Shown here in pieces: positions 36,901 to 45,512 of a DNA stretch of 64,000 bases. The stretch covers positions 1 to 64,000 of the forward strand of contig JAHHIG010000009.1 in assembly GCA_019358895.1 (NCBI GenBank). Direction: 5' to 3'. Position 1 is the stretch's first letter. Each line of letters begins with the position of its first letter. A program made the position numbers and the translations under genes. This DNA comes from Tildeniella nuda ZEHNDER 1965/U140. Lineage in GTDB: Bacteria; Cyanobacteriota; Cyanobacteriia; Leptolyngbyales; Leptolyngbyaceae. The notes under the pieces were generated by a model that saw only the letters and a list, made by a program, of their open reading frames with translations, did not search any database and was not told the DNA's origin.

Positions 36901-38167
36901 GTGAGTCCGAGAACGCTCAGGAAGCGATCGGTAGCGTTATTCCTCAGTATTTTTCTTTTGTGTATCTTATTAAGTGTTCTACTCTTTAGTCGCGGTTCTA
37001 CTGACGTGCCAACACGCGGAACAGTTGAGGGCAAAGTGGCGGAGCAAGTAGATGTCTTTATAACGAATGAAGCAAGCAAGGGATACGCAGGTTCGCTTGT
37101 TGTCGAAAAGGATGGCACGTTGATTCTAGCTAAGGGGTATGGTTTCGCCAATCGCAGGGAAAAATTACCGGTTACACCAGACACAATCTTTGACATCGGT
37201 TCCGTAACCAAGCAGTTTACCGCCGCTGCCATCCTTAAGCTTGAGGAGCAAGGTAGACTCAAGGTTGAAGATACAATCAGCCTTTACTTCGACAACATTC
37301 CAGAAGACAAGAAAAATATCACCCTGCACCAGTTACTCACACACACAGCAGGCTTTCCAGAAAGCTTGGGTAATGATTACGACCCTGTTCTGAGAGACGA
37401 GTACATCAACCTAGCCATGCGTGCCAAGCTTAAAAATCCACCCGGCAAAACCTATGAATACTCAAACGCAGGTTACAGCCTGTTGGCTGCGATTATCGAG
37501 CTTGTGACAGGACTATCATACGAAACATACCTGCGTAAGAATCTCTTCGAGCCAGCAGAGATGATGGAAACTGGTTATATACTACCTGACTGGCAATCGG
37601 ATAAGCTGGCACATGGTTATACAACGTCATTATTAGGTTCCAGCAGAGATATGGGCACACCGCTTGACTACCCATTTGCTAAAGATGGACCTTACTGGAA
37701 CTTACGTGGTAATGGTGGCATCCTCTCAACGGCGATGGATATGCACAGATGGCATCAAGCTCTTAAGAGAAACACGATACTCTCTGAGATTGCCAAGAAG
37801 AAGATGTTTACACCTTGTGTCAGTGAAGGCTTTTGGCAGAAGAGTCACTACGGTTATGGCTGGGTGATCATGCGAACCTCTCAGGGAACGTTACAGACTC
37901 ACAACGGTGGTAATGATATCTTTTACGCAGACATTCACCGCTACGTTGATGTTGACGCTTTCATCTTTATCACTTCGAGTACAGGCTCACGCCTCGATGC
38001 CACCAAGCTTAGTTGGCAGGTTACTGACATCCTTTTTGACTAAAGACAAAGAAAGGTTAGGTGGTTGGGAGCGATCGGCGGCGTGATCCAGCTAACACGT
38101 CATGGCAGCGGACATGCGAACGCCGCTGGTGCTGAGTGAAAGTCCCCTGCTGCCGCTGCATTTTGCC
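36852..38167 (+). mobile_element. Putative integron-type gene cassette 1 (serine hydrolase)
   Basis: The segment begins with GTTAGCT at 36852 and ends at the same heptamer in the attC-like site at 38168. It holds one ORF reading towards that site. This is the organisation of an integron cassette: ORF then attC, bounded by identical crossover sites. No integrase gene is in the window. See findings for the attC evidence. Confidence 0.55.
36901..38043 (+). CDS. Beta-lactamase-related serine hydrolase (class C / PBP type)
   Basis: The 380-residue protein is of the beta-lactamase/penicillin-binding-protein C family. The nucleophile motif SxxK is SVTK in DIGSVTKQFTAA, the second motif YxN is YSN in YEYSNAGYSLL, and HNGG stands near the C-terminus. 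An N-terminal hydrophobic segment (VALFLSIFLLCILLSVLLF) should anchor or export it. The GTG at 36901 is preferred over a TTG at 36895 because GGAGG lies 6 bases upstream. Members include beta-lactamases, esterases and D-amino-acid peptidases, so antibiotic resistance cannot be assumed. The gene appears to be the payload of an attC-bounded cassette. Confidence 0.88.
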   Translation: MSPRTLRKRSVALFLSIFLLCILLSVLLFSRGSTDVPTRGTVEGKVAEQVDVFITNEASKGYAGSLVVEKDGTLILAKGYGFANRREKLPVTPDTIFDIGSVTKQFTAAAILKLEEQGRLKVEDTISLYFDNIPEDKKNITLHQLLTHTAGFPESLGNDYDPVLRDEYINLAMRAKLKNPPGKTYEYSNAGYSLLAAIIELVTGLSYETYLRKNLFEPAEMMETGYILPDWQSDKLAHGYTTSLLGSSRDMGTPLDYPFAKDGPYWNLRGNGGILSTAMDMHRWHQALKRNTILSEIAKKKMFTPCVSEGFWQKSHYGYGWVIMRTSQGTLQTHNGGNDIFYADIHRYVDVDAFIFITSSTGSRLDATKLSWQVTDILFD

Positions 38168-38174
38168 GTTAGCT
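38089..38174 (+). mobile_element. attC-like recombination site (complete)
   Basis: GCTAAC (38091-38096, R'') and GTTAGC (38168-38173, R') are complementary. Inside them GCAGCGG (38105-38111, L'') and CCGCTGC (38153-38159, L') are complementary, and each pair is separated by exactly 8 bases. The centre is 41 bases. This is the paired-box structure and size (83 bp) of integron attC sites. R' is GTTAGCT, close to the GTTRRRY consensus. Confidence 0.65.
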
Positions 38175-38200
38175 TGAAAATTAATATAGAGATCAGAACA

Positions 38201-38680
38201 ATGAGTAACCGACAGCTTGAAGAGATGCAAGAAAAGTTGGCAAGTCAGAAATTAGCGTCTGAGCTTGGCATAGCATATGACGAGTTGCTTGAGTTGCAGT
38301 GGGATATTGATACAAACGAGAGCAATGACGGTTTGATCTATGAATATATAGTCACATTCTCTAAAGAATCCCCCAAAAAGATCCTCGACAAAATCAAAGG
38401 AATAGAGGAAGGCTATATTGTTCGTCTTCCGCCGTCGAGCTTTGAAGAGCCTGACCCGATGAACACCCGTCTAGAAGTTGAATCAGCAATTAAGCAATTG
38501 CCAGAGGATGAAGTTCGCAATCTAGCAAAATGGCTTCAAGAATATCTTGATGAGATGTGGGATCGGCAAATCGAAGCTGACTTAGCATCAGGAAAATTAG
38601 ATCGTCTCATTGCTCAGGCAGAAGAGGACATTGCAGCGAACAACGTGAGGGATCTGGATGAAGTCCTTTGCGACGGCTGA
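38201..38680 (+). CDS. Antitoxin with an extra N-terminal domain
   Basis: The 159-residue acidic protein starts at ATG 38201, just after the attC-like site. An upstream extension to 38102 would translate the attC site itself and is rejected. The C-terminal half (from Met87, MNTRLEVESAIKQLPEDEV) resembles type II antitoxins: a helix that contacts DNA or dimerises, followed by an acidic tail ending AEEDIAANNVRDLDEVL that would wrap the toxin. The first 86 residues are not recognised. They could be a separate domain, or translation could begin at Met87 (38459). The gene overlaps the toxin by 23 bp, as expected for a coupled pair. Confidence 0.75.
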   Translation: MSNRQLEEMQEKLASQKLASELGIAYDELLELQWDIDTNESNDGLIYEYIVTFSKESPKKILDKIKGIEEGYIVRLPPSSFEEPDPMNTRLEVESAIKQLPEDEVRNLAKWLQEYLDEMWDRQIEADLASGKLDRLIAQAEEDIAANNVRDLDEVLCDG

Positions 38681-38915
38681 TTTTTGGAAAGCATATGCTG
38701 AATTATCACCTGAGATGCAAGAGCAAGCGCGGAAAACTTACCAACTTTGGCAGGAAAATTCACTTCATCCCTCGTTGCATTTCAAGAAAGTTGGTAAGAA
38801 CCTTTGGTCTGCCCGTGTCAGTGGTGGATATCAAGCATTGGCTTTGAAAAAGGGCGACGATTACTATTGGATTTGGATCGGTAATCATGATGAATATGAG
38901 AGTTTTTTGAATTAG
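38658..38915 (+). CDS. RelE/ParE-superfamily toxin
   Basis: The 85-residue basic protein has the size and pattern of the RelE/ParE toxin fold: an N-terminal helical pair (FWKAYAELSPEMQEQARKTY), LHPSLHFKKVGKN, then the strand WSARVSGGYQALAL and WIWIGNHDEYE near the end. The IGNHDEYE block is typical of RelE-like mRNA interferases or ParE-like gyrase poisons. The sequence does not say which target applies. It follows its antitoxin with a 23-bp overlap and is followed 16 bp later by an attC-like half site, so the pair probably forms one gene cassette. Confidence 0.85.
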   Translation: MKSFATADFWKAYAELSPEMQEQARKTYQLWQENSLHPSLHFKKVGKNLWSARVSGGYQALALKKGDDYYWIWIGNHDEYESFLN

Positions 38916-38929
38916 CTCGTTGCGACAGC

Positions 38930-38955
38930 CAGCTAACAACACAGTTCAGCGGACG
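38930..38955 (+). mobile_element. attC-like half site (5' half only)
   Basis: The boxes CAGCTAACA and CAGCGGAC (38947-38954) occur with the same spacing as at 38089-38113. A matching downstream L'/R' pair is not visible, so the site is truncated. It ends the toxin-antitoxin cassette. Confidence 0.55.
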
Positions 38956-39273
38956 GTACAGAGACTTCGTGCTACGTTCTAGTTTACTCGCCACCACTCA
39001 CTTCAGCCATTAACAGTAGAAAGATCAAGATCTTTATTCCACGCAAAATTTTAACGATCGCTGCTCTTCCCGTGATCGCCAGAGCCTTGAGGACAGTTTG
39101 AAGGTTCAATTAACCTTAATGAACGAATTGAGCTTTGGGACGATGGCTGTAGATCTCAGCACTTTCCTCCTGCTCTTGACGTAAATCCTATTGGGCTTGT
39201 AAGTTCAGCCAGAACTGCGCAGAATTTCACCTAAATAAATGTTAGGCAGACGATCGTTCTTTGATGAGAACTT
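38956..39273. other. Intergenic region, nothing recognised
   Basis: This 318-bp stretch lies between the half attC-like site and the SLH-fragment gene. No gene, hairpin terminator or repeat stands out. Confidence 0.4.
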
Positions 39274-39636
39274 CTACTTAGCAGGGGATTCGTCGTTTGA
39301 GATCGTACCAACCCGATCGCTCAACTCTCTTAATTGCTCATTCAACTCTCGCTGGCGTTGAATCAAGGCATCGAAATCAGTGCGAGTCGCAAAACTTGCT
39401 TTGTTAGACTCCAACTGCTGATTCACTTGATTCAGACACGCATTCATCCCGGCAGCAAACTCATAACGTGTGAGGGGACGATCGCCCTGATATGTACCGT
39501 TAGAAGCACCAGAAACACAGCCTGTTGCAGGTGCTGTTTGAGCAGGAGCAGTTTGCGCTGTTGCTGTTGAAATGGTGATCGCTAAAGGCATTGCAACTGT
39601 TAGACAAGGCAATAGTTTTTGGACAAACTGAATCAC
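39274..39636 (-). CDS. Short exported protein with porin-type SLH fragment and coiled coil
   Basis: The 120-residue protein starts at GTG 39636, with AAGGAG 8 bases upstream; the longer frame to 39675 has no such signal. It has a signal peptide (about 1-28, ending STATAQT), then DRPLTRYEFAAGMNACLNQVNQQL, cut here to DRPLTRYEFAAGMNACLNQV, and a coiled coil (about 75-112, LIQRQRELNEQLRELSDRV). This order is that of the N-terminal SLH-like region of cyanobacterial OprB/Som porins, but no barrel follows. It may be a free peptidoglycan-binding subunit or the stump of a former porin gene. Confidence 0.72.
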   Translation of the reverse strand: MIQFVQKLLPCLTVAMPLAITISTATAQTAPAQTAPATGCVSGASNGTYQGDRPLTRYEFAAGMNACLNQVNQQLESNKASFATRTDFDALIQRQRELNEQLRELSDRVGTISNDESPAK

Positions 39637-39790
39637 AGCGATCGCTCCTTCCGTTCGGCTCCTCCACCTTAGCAAATCCGCTTAGAGTGAAGCGTGACAA
39701 AGTGGACTAACAGTGTTCGAGGCAGTCTTCAGTAACCACAGGTAAATTAGAAATAAAAAATAGCCATCAATGTGGTTAGACAACAGTAGC

Positions 39791-40930
39791 TTAGCTAAGC
39801 TGACTGCGGAATTTGTTGATGCTAACGGTGAGCAAGACGATCGCGATCGCGGCTAATGCTAGCGCGTGCATCCACAGTGCTTCTAGACCCACGCCTTTAA
39901 GTAAAATGCCACGCACGATCGTGATGTAATGCCGTAATGGATTGAGCAGCGACACGACTTGAAAAAACTCTGGCATCGTTTCAATAGGCGCGATCGCGCC
40001 TGATGTTTGCACCATTGGTAGGTTGATGAAAAAGGCGGTAAGAACAACCTGTTGCTGCGATTTAGAAATCGTTGCCAGCATAATGCCAACTCCAATCCCA
40101 ACAAATAAATACAATCCAGACATAACAATAAACAGCAACAAATTTCCTCGAAACGGTAGTCCAAACACAATGCGTCCTAGACTCAGTGCTAAGAAAACAT
40201 CGCCCATCAGCAGCACAAATAATGGCACAACTTTCGCCAGCAAAATTTCCCAGGCTTCGGCGGGTGTCATTAATAATTGCTCTAGCGTTCCCGTATCTTT
40301 CTCACGAACCACCGTCACCGCTGCAACTAAGCTGCCAATGAGTGTCAGCACAAATCCCATTACGCCTGGTACAAAAAACCAGCTACTAATTAACCCTGGA
40401 TTGTAGAGAAAAATCACCTCAGGCTTGACCAGTGGATTGGGTAAAACGCCAGCTAAAGTAAGATTGAATTGCCGCAGGATTTGAGTAATATAACCGCTGG
40501 CAATACCAGCTGTATTCGCGTCAACGCCATCAATAAACACCTGAACTTCTGCCGTTTTTTCCTGACTGATATTACGCCTGAATTCTGGTGGAATGATGAT
40601 ACCAGCCGTTAGCTTACCCGTCTCGACCTGACGACTTAATTCTTGCTCTGTTGATGGATAAGATGCCACCACAAAAATACGGTTTTCTGTTAATGCCGAT
40701 ACCAGCTCACGGCTAACAGAAACATTGGCATAATCTACCACACCTAGCTTAAGATACTGCACATCTGGATTCAGCGCGAAGCCATACAGCAAGAGCTGAA
40801 GTGTGGGTGGCACAATTAGCAAAACGATCAGTTGCTTATCCCGCAAGATTTGGTTAATTTCTTTTCGCACCAGTGCCACCAAGCGACTGTCGAAAAAGCT
40901 TTTGAGAAAAGTAGATAGAGCTTTCATCAC
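39791..40930 (-). CDS. ABC-2 type exporter permease (YbhR-like)
   Basis: The 379-residue permease has one N-terminal membrane helix (about 30-50), a periplasmic domain of about 130 residues, and five C-terminal helices, the ABC-2 layout of YbhR/YhhJ. Typical segments are VRKEINQILRDKQLIVLLIV, LIGSLVAAVTVVREKDTGTLE and the end helices LALAAIAIVLLTVSI. It is the last gene of a minus-strand operon, 5 bp after its partner permease. With the dual ATPase and HlyD-type adaptor it should form a drug or lipid efflux pump. Confidence 0.93.
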   Translation of the reverse strand: MMKALSTFLKSFFDSRLVALVRKEINQILRDKQLIVLLIVPPTLQLLLYGFALNPDVQYLKLGVVDYANVSVSRELVSALTENRIFVVASYPSTEQELSRQVETGKLTAGIIIPPEFRRNISQEKTAEVQVFIDGVDANTAGIASGYITQILRQFNLTLAGVLPNPLVKPEVIFLYNPGLISSWFFVPGVMGFVLTLIGSLVAAVTVVREKDTGTLEQLLMTPAEAWEILLAKVVPLFVLLMGDVFLALSLGRIVFGLPFRGNLLLFIVMSGLYLFVGIGVGIMLATISKSQQQVVLTAFFINLPMVQTSGAIAPIETMPEFFQVVSLLNPLRHYITIVRGILLKGVGLEALWMHALALAAIAIVLLTVSINKFRSQLS

Positions 40931-40935
40931 ATTCT

Positions 40936-42039
40936 CTAATCTGGTAACTGCATACGACTTAAAAGATGACGGGCAATGTTAAAAAAGACCAATCCGATAA
41001 CAAGCATCATTAGAAGGTCAAACCAAACCCCTGCCCAACCGATGCCACGCACAAAAGCATCACGCGTGATAATAATGAAGTAGCGCGCTGGCACAACATT
41101 GGGCAATAGCGATAGTGGAAACGGAATGTTACTTAAGGGATAAATAAAGCCGGAGAGCAAAAAGGCTGTGATAAAACCAACGAGAGAAACACCCTGTACG
41201 GCGGCATTTTGATTACCGCTGCGAACACCTAGCAGTAAGCCAAACATCACTGCAGCACTAAGATAAATGATTGTTCCAACTAATAGTGGCGTTGGATCGC
41301 CAGCGAAGCCAAAACGGAAAATTAGTGCCCCTAACAGCATGATGCCTAATGCTTCGCACAGACCAACCAGCAGATAAGCCAATGCTTTTCCTAACAGTAA
41401 TTCTGAGGCAGTCAGGCTAGAGGCATAGACCTGTAGAATAGTGCCTTTTTCTTTTTCACGCACCATCGCGATCGCCGCCAGTAATGACGGAAAAATCCAC
41501 AGCACTACCGCGTAGGTGCCCGGTACAATATAAAGCGATTCTTTGCGTCCGGGATTAAACCACAAGCGAGTACGAGCCTGGATTTGTTGTGTCCTTGATG
41601 ACACATCGTTTGTTAAAAAAAAGTTGGTTGTTGCTTGAATGCTGTTTTTGATCACGCGCGCATTGTTCGCGTCAGTGCCATCGACTAATACCTGCACAGT
41701 GCTTTGTTTCTCTGCTTTGATGCGCTGACTAAAATCGGGTGGAATAATCACGGCTGCTTTAGCAATACCTTTGTCGATCGCATCCCGCATTGGATCATTG
41801 CCAGACCAGCGCACAGGCTCAAACTGATTGGTTGCAAACAGTCGTTCAGTATACGTTTGGCTCAGATTACTATGATCAAAATCTTGCACCACTAAGGGAA
41901 TATTTTTAGACTCTAAACGGATCGCAAACCCAAAAATTAAGAGTGTCATTAACGGCAGTAAAAATGCTAACGCCAACGTCAAGCGATCGCGCCGAAATTG
42001 CGCTAATTCCTTCACACACTGAGCAAGAATACGCTTCAT
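40936..42039 (-). CDS. ABC-2 type exporter permease (YbhS-like)
   Basis: The 367-residue paralogue of the following permease has the same one-plus-five helix plan and a periplasmic domain. Landmarks are LAQCVKELAQFRRDRLTLAL, MVREKEKGTILQVYASSLTA and GFITAFLLSGFIYPLSNIPF. A gap of 2 bp separates it from the ATPase gene. It probably forms a heterodimer with the next permease. Substrate unknown. Confidence 0.93.
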   Translation of the reverse strand: MKRILAQCVKELAQFRRDRLTLALAFLLPLMTLLIFGFAIRLESKNIPLVVQDFDHSNLSQTYTERLFATNQFEPVRWSGNDPMRDAIDKGIAKAAVIIPPDFSQRIKAEKQSTVQVLVDGTDANNARVIKNSIQATTNFFLTNDVSSRTQQIQARTRLWFNPGRKESLYIVPGTYAVVLWIFPSLLAAIAMVREKEKGTILQVYASSLTASELLLGKALAYLLVGLCEALGIMLLGALIFRFGFAGDPTPLLVGTIIYLSAAVMFGLLLGVRSGNQNAAVQGVSLVGFITAFLLSGFIYPLSNIPFPLSLLPNVVPARYFIIITRDAFVRGIGWAGVWFDLLMMLVIGLVFFNIARHLLSRMQLPD

Positions 42040-42041
42040 AA

Positions 42042-44024
42042 TTATTTCTGCGATCGTTGTACCGTGCTGATAAACGCATCTTCTAGAGAGTAAGGAATGG
42101 AACGTAAAGAGTGAATTTTGATGTGATTAGATTCAAGTTGATCGCGCAGTTGGGGAATTTCGGTATGGGGGTCATCTACAACGACGTGGAGGCGATCGGC
42201 AAAGATAGAAACACGCCAGAATTCGAGGGTTTGTTTCAACACGTCAGAGGCGGCTTGATTTTGATCGGGCGTAATTTCAATAAGCTTTCCTGGTTGAGCG
42301 TTTTTAATCTGGCTGGGAGAGCCTTCAATCACGGTTTCACCTGCTACTAGAAAGCTCATGCGGTTACATTGCTCGGCTTCTTCAAGATAGTGCGTTGTCA
42401 CCAGCACTGCTGTCCCTTGACGAGCGAAGTCGTTGATGAGTCGCCAGAACTGCCGACGTGCCAAGGGATCAACTCCAGAAGTTGGCTCGTCAAGAAACAA
42501 AATTTCGGGTTCGTGCATGACCGATGCCCCAAACGCAACGCGTTGCTTCCAACCGCCGGGAAGTTGTCCAGTCAGCAGGTTCTCTTGCCCTTCCAAGCCA
42601 CAGATGGCGATGACCCAGGCAATTTTTTCGCGCCGCAAGCGTTGAGGAATGCTGTAAACGCCTGCGTAAAATTCCAGGTTTTGGGCGATCGTCAAGTCGT
42701 CGTACAGCGTAAACTTTTGGCTCATGTAACCAATGCGTCTACGGAGTGCGCCGCTGCGCAGGTTACCCGTTTCACCACCGAGAGAAATATCGCCAGAGCT
42801 GGCTTCTAGTAAGCCGCACAGCATTTTAATCGTGGTGGTTTTTCCGGCTCCGTTGGCACCCAGTAAACCAAAAATTTCGCCATAGCGCACCTCGACGTTG
42901 ACGTTTTTGACTGCTTGAAACGTGCCAAACATGCGGTTGAGGTTGTGAGCGTAAATGGCAGCATCGGTAGAGAGCCGAGAACGATCGCGCTGTATCGATC
43001 GCGGAAACGAGATAAACGGCGGTTCCAGTCCCTGTTGGCGCAAGCGAGTGACGAAGACGTTCTCTAGAGTTGGTTGTGTCTGGTCGAGACTGTCGAGCGG
43101 CAGATGCGCCTGATGCAGCAACTGACGGACTTGCGTTTCACCTGTTTCAATATCGCTGACGAGAACATCCAGGCGATCGCCAAAGGTTTGTACATCACGA
43201 ATGGCAGTTGCGCCGCTGGACTGTGCCTCAAGGGTCTGTTCTACTGCCTGTAGCTGGCTTGTACGCACTTCTAAGCGATGCAATCCCAGGCTGTTCTTTA
43301 GCTCCGTTGGCGTACCAATTTGTTGAATTTGCCCTTCGTACATCAGCGCCACGCGGTTGCAGCGTTCCGCCTCATCCAGATATGGAGTTGCCACAACGAT
43401 CGTCACGCCTTCATTGGCAAGCGCTGCCAACACATCCCAAAATTCTCGCCGCGAAACGGGATCAACGCCTGTCGTGGGTTCGTCCAGCAACAGCACTTCT
43501 GGCTTGTAGATCAGGGCACAGCAGAGCGCTAGTTTTTGCTTCATGCCGCCCGATAGCTGCCCTGCGAGACGATCGCCAAATTTCTCAAGACTCATCAACC
43601 GCAAGTATTTGTCGCGTCGTTCGGCAAAGTCGCGATCGCTCACACTCCGCAAGCCAGCGATGTAACGCAGATTCTCATCCAGGCTCAGATCTAGATACAG
43701 CGAAAATTGCTGCGTCAGATAACCGATGCCCAGTCGTGCTTTACGAGGCGCTTGCCCCAATACCTGAATGTCTCCTGCGGTGGCTTCCATAATGCCGCCG
43801 AGAATGTGAAAAGTTGTCGTTTTTCCTGCTCCATCGGGTCCAATCAGCCCAAACACTTCGCCTGCTTGCACGTCAAAGTCGATTCCTCGCACGGCGGTTA
43901 ATCTACCGTACCGCTTTTGGAGTCCCTTGACCTGGATGATCGCAGTGGTGAGGGGTGAGGAGAGGGGGGCATAGCTTGCTTCCGCTTCGCGGTGGGGAGA
44001 AGGAGAGGAGGAGGTTGTATGCAT
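42042..44024 (-). CDS. Dual ABC ATPase (YbhF-like)
   Basis: Two ABC ATPase domains lie in one 660-residue chain. Domain 1 has Walker A GPDGAGKTTTF, signature LSGGMKQKLAL and Walker B LLLDEPTTGVD. Domain 2 has GANGAGKTTTI, LPGGWKQRVAF and LFLDEPTSGVD. The second signature departs from LSGGQ, so the two ATP sites may be unequal. The ATG at 44024 is preferred to a TTG at 44036. The N-terminal 30 residues are Ser/Pro-rich. This is the motor of the four-gene exporter. Confidence 0.95.
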   Translation of the reverse strand: MHTTSSSPSPHREAEASYAPLSSPLTTAIIQVKGLQKRYGRLTAVRGIDFDVQAGEVFGLIGPDGAGKTTTFHILGGIMEATAGDIQVLGQAPRKARLGIGYLTQQFSLYLDLSLDENLRYIAGLRSVSDRDFAERRDKYLRLMSLEKFGDRLAGQLSGGMKQKLALCCALIYKPEVLLLDEPTTGVDPVSRREFWDVLAALANEGVTIVVATPYLDEAERCNRVALMYEGQIQQIGTPTELKNSLGLHRLEVRTSQLQAVEQTLEAQSSGATAIRDVQTFGDRLDVLVSDIETGETQVRQLLHQAHLPLDSLDQTQPTLENVFVTRLRQQGLEPPFISFPRSIQRDRSRLSTDAAIYAHNLNRMFGTFQAVKNVNVEVRYGEIFGLLGANGAGKTTTIKMLCGLLEASSGDISLGGETGNLRSGALRRRIGYMSQKFTLYDDLTIAQNLEFYAGVYSIPQRLRREKIAWVIAICGLEGQENLLTGQLPGGWKQRVAFGASVMHEPEILFLDEPTSGVDPLARRQFWRLINDFARQGTAVLVTTHYLEEAEQCNRMSFLVAGETVIEGSPSQIKNAQPGKLIEITPDQNQAASDVLKQTLEFWRVSIFADRLHVVVDDPHTEIPQLRDQLESNHIKIHSLRSIPYSLEDAFISTVQRSQK

Positions 44025-44176
44025 AGTTTGTAGCAACTCTCAGAGGCTTGGTTTCTCAGTAGACATTCAGCCATGTGTTGAAATCAGGAGTTGAGCAGTC
44101 AGAAATCAGCAGTTCACCCTGCTAGTGGCGCTTACATTCATACACCCCTCACTCCTCTCCCCTCACTCCTCTGCCC

Positions 44177-45388
44177 TTACTCCAGCACAATCTCAGCATC
44201 AGCAGGCATTCCGGGCTTCACATAGCCGTCAGGGTTGTCGATCGCAATCTTGATGCCAATCACCTGCTTCACGCGATCGTCTCGAAAGTAGATATTCTCT
44301 GGTGTGAACGATGCCTGGGGATCGATCGCGACGACTTTGGCATCTAGCGGACGCGTCGGATCAGAATCAATAAACACTCGCGCTTTTTGCCCCACGCGAA
44401 TTTTGCCAATATTGCCTTCTGGCACGTAGCCGCGTAGATAAACCGTGTTGAGATTAATGAGGGATAAGACAGTTTGTCCATTGGTAACAACGGCTCCAGG
44501 CTCTTTGCTACGCGCTGTCACCACGCCATCGATCGGGCTGGTGATGTTGAGATAGTCGATCTGCGCCTGAATTTGCTTCTGGGCTTCCTGCGCGTTTTTG
44601 ATATCGGCTTCGGCGGCTTTCAACTGCGACTGAGCGCTTTGTCGCTGGCGTAGCAAGGCTCCCAGTTGAGCATCCCGAATGCCAGGGTTGATCCGGTAGC
44701 TTTGTGCCAGTGCTAGACCACCAACAGCGGCATCAATTTGTTTCTGAGCCGATTCGACGGTGGCTAGGGCGTTCTGGTAGCTGGTTTCCTGTTGGTCATA
44801 CTGCTCTTGCGTGACGGCACCTTCCTGGACGAGATTGGCATAGCGATCGCGCGTCACCCTCGCTAGATTTAACTGTGCCTGTGCCTGCTTCAGTTGCGCC
44901 TCCAACGAGGCTACGCTTGATGCCGCCTGGTAAACACGCCCCTGGCTGTCCTGCTGCGATTGCAAGACGTTGAGTTGCGATTCACGAATCTGGCTTTCGA
45001 CCACAGCAATTTGAAGCTGTGCTTGCTGTGCTTGCTGCTGAGCAGTAATAACCCTTGCAGCCGCGCCTCGTAATTGTGCTTGTACTTCAGTGTCGCTGAT
45101 GCGAACAAGCATTTGACCTTGCTTGACCTGATCGCCTTCTCGAACGGCGATCGCATCGACTCGCCCACCTGTCTTTGCACCCACATCCGTCTCATAGCCT
45201 TCAATGCGCCCGCTGACTCGCAAGTCGCGATCGGACGGACGCGCCAGAAAGTACCAGATAGCAGCACTCACTCCGGCGATCGCAACAACGCCTAGAAGCA
45301 TGAGCAAGCGAGGACTCAGCTTGCGTTGTCGCTTGGCGGGTGACGATGATGCTTCTGGAGCGGTTGATCCTGGAAGACTGGTAGCCAT
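44177..45388 (-). CDS. HlyD-family membrane-fusion protein (YbhG-like)
   Basis: The 404-residue adaptor has a signal-anchor helix (about 25-45, LSPRLLMLLGVVAIAGVSAA), a lipoyl half-motif (VDAIAVREGDQVKQGQMLVR), a long Gln/Ala coiled coil (about 100-260) and the second lipoyl/barrel part (YLNITSPIDGVVTARSKEPG). It should join the exporter to an outer-membrane channel. The ATG at 45388 removes an 11-residue extension lacking features. It is the first gene of the operon, 152 bp ahead of the ATPase, and is divergent from the TetR regulator. Confidence 0.94.
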   Translation of the reverse strand: MATSLPGSTAPEASSSPAKRQRKLSPRLLMLLGVVAIAGVSAAIWYFLARPSDRDLRVSGRIEGYETDVGAKTGGRVDAIAVREGDQVKQGQMLVRISDTEVQAQLRGAAARVITAQQQAQQAQLQIAVVESQIRESQLNVLQSQQDSQGRVYQAASSVASLEAQLKQAQAQLNLARVTRDRYANLVQEGAVTQEQYDQQETSYQNALATVESAQKQIDAAVGGLALAQSYRINPGIRDAQLGALLRQRQSAQSQLKAAEADIKNAQEAQKQIQAQIDYLNITSPIDGVVTARSKEPGAVVTNGQTVLSLINLNTVYLRGYVPEGNIGKIRVGQKARVFIDSDPTRPLDAKVVAIDPQASFTPENIYFRDDRVKQVIGIKIAIDNPDGYVKPGMPADAEIVLE

Positions 45389-45439
45389 AGTGAACCTTAG
45401 ATAACTAACGGCTAAATACAACTGGGAATGATTTTGTTC

Positions 45440-45464
45440 ATCATACTAGACTGTCTAGTATGAT
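45440..45464. promoter_or_regulatory. Perfect palindrome, probable TetR operator
   Basis: ATCATACTAGAC (45440-45451) and GTCTAGTATGAT (45453-45464) are exact complements around a single T. The site lies between the divergent exporter operon and the TetR gene, so binding would repress both. This is the usual form of a TetR operator. Confidence 0.8.
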
Positions 45465-45512
45465 CAGACAACAAAACGCTGGAAAATTTAATATCCCAGT
45501 TTTTGCCTTCTT

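Noticed and set aside
38102..38200. N-terminal extension of the antitoxin gene
   Set aside because: These codons translate the attC-like site; a better ATG lies at 38201.
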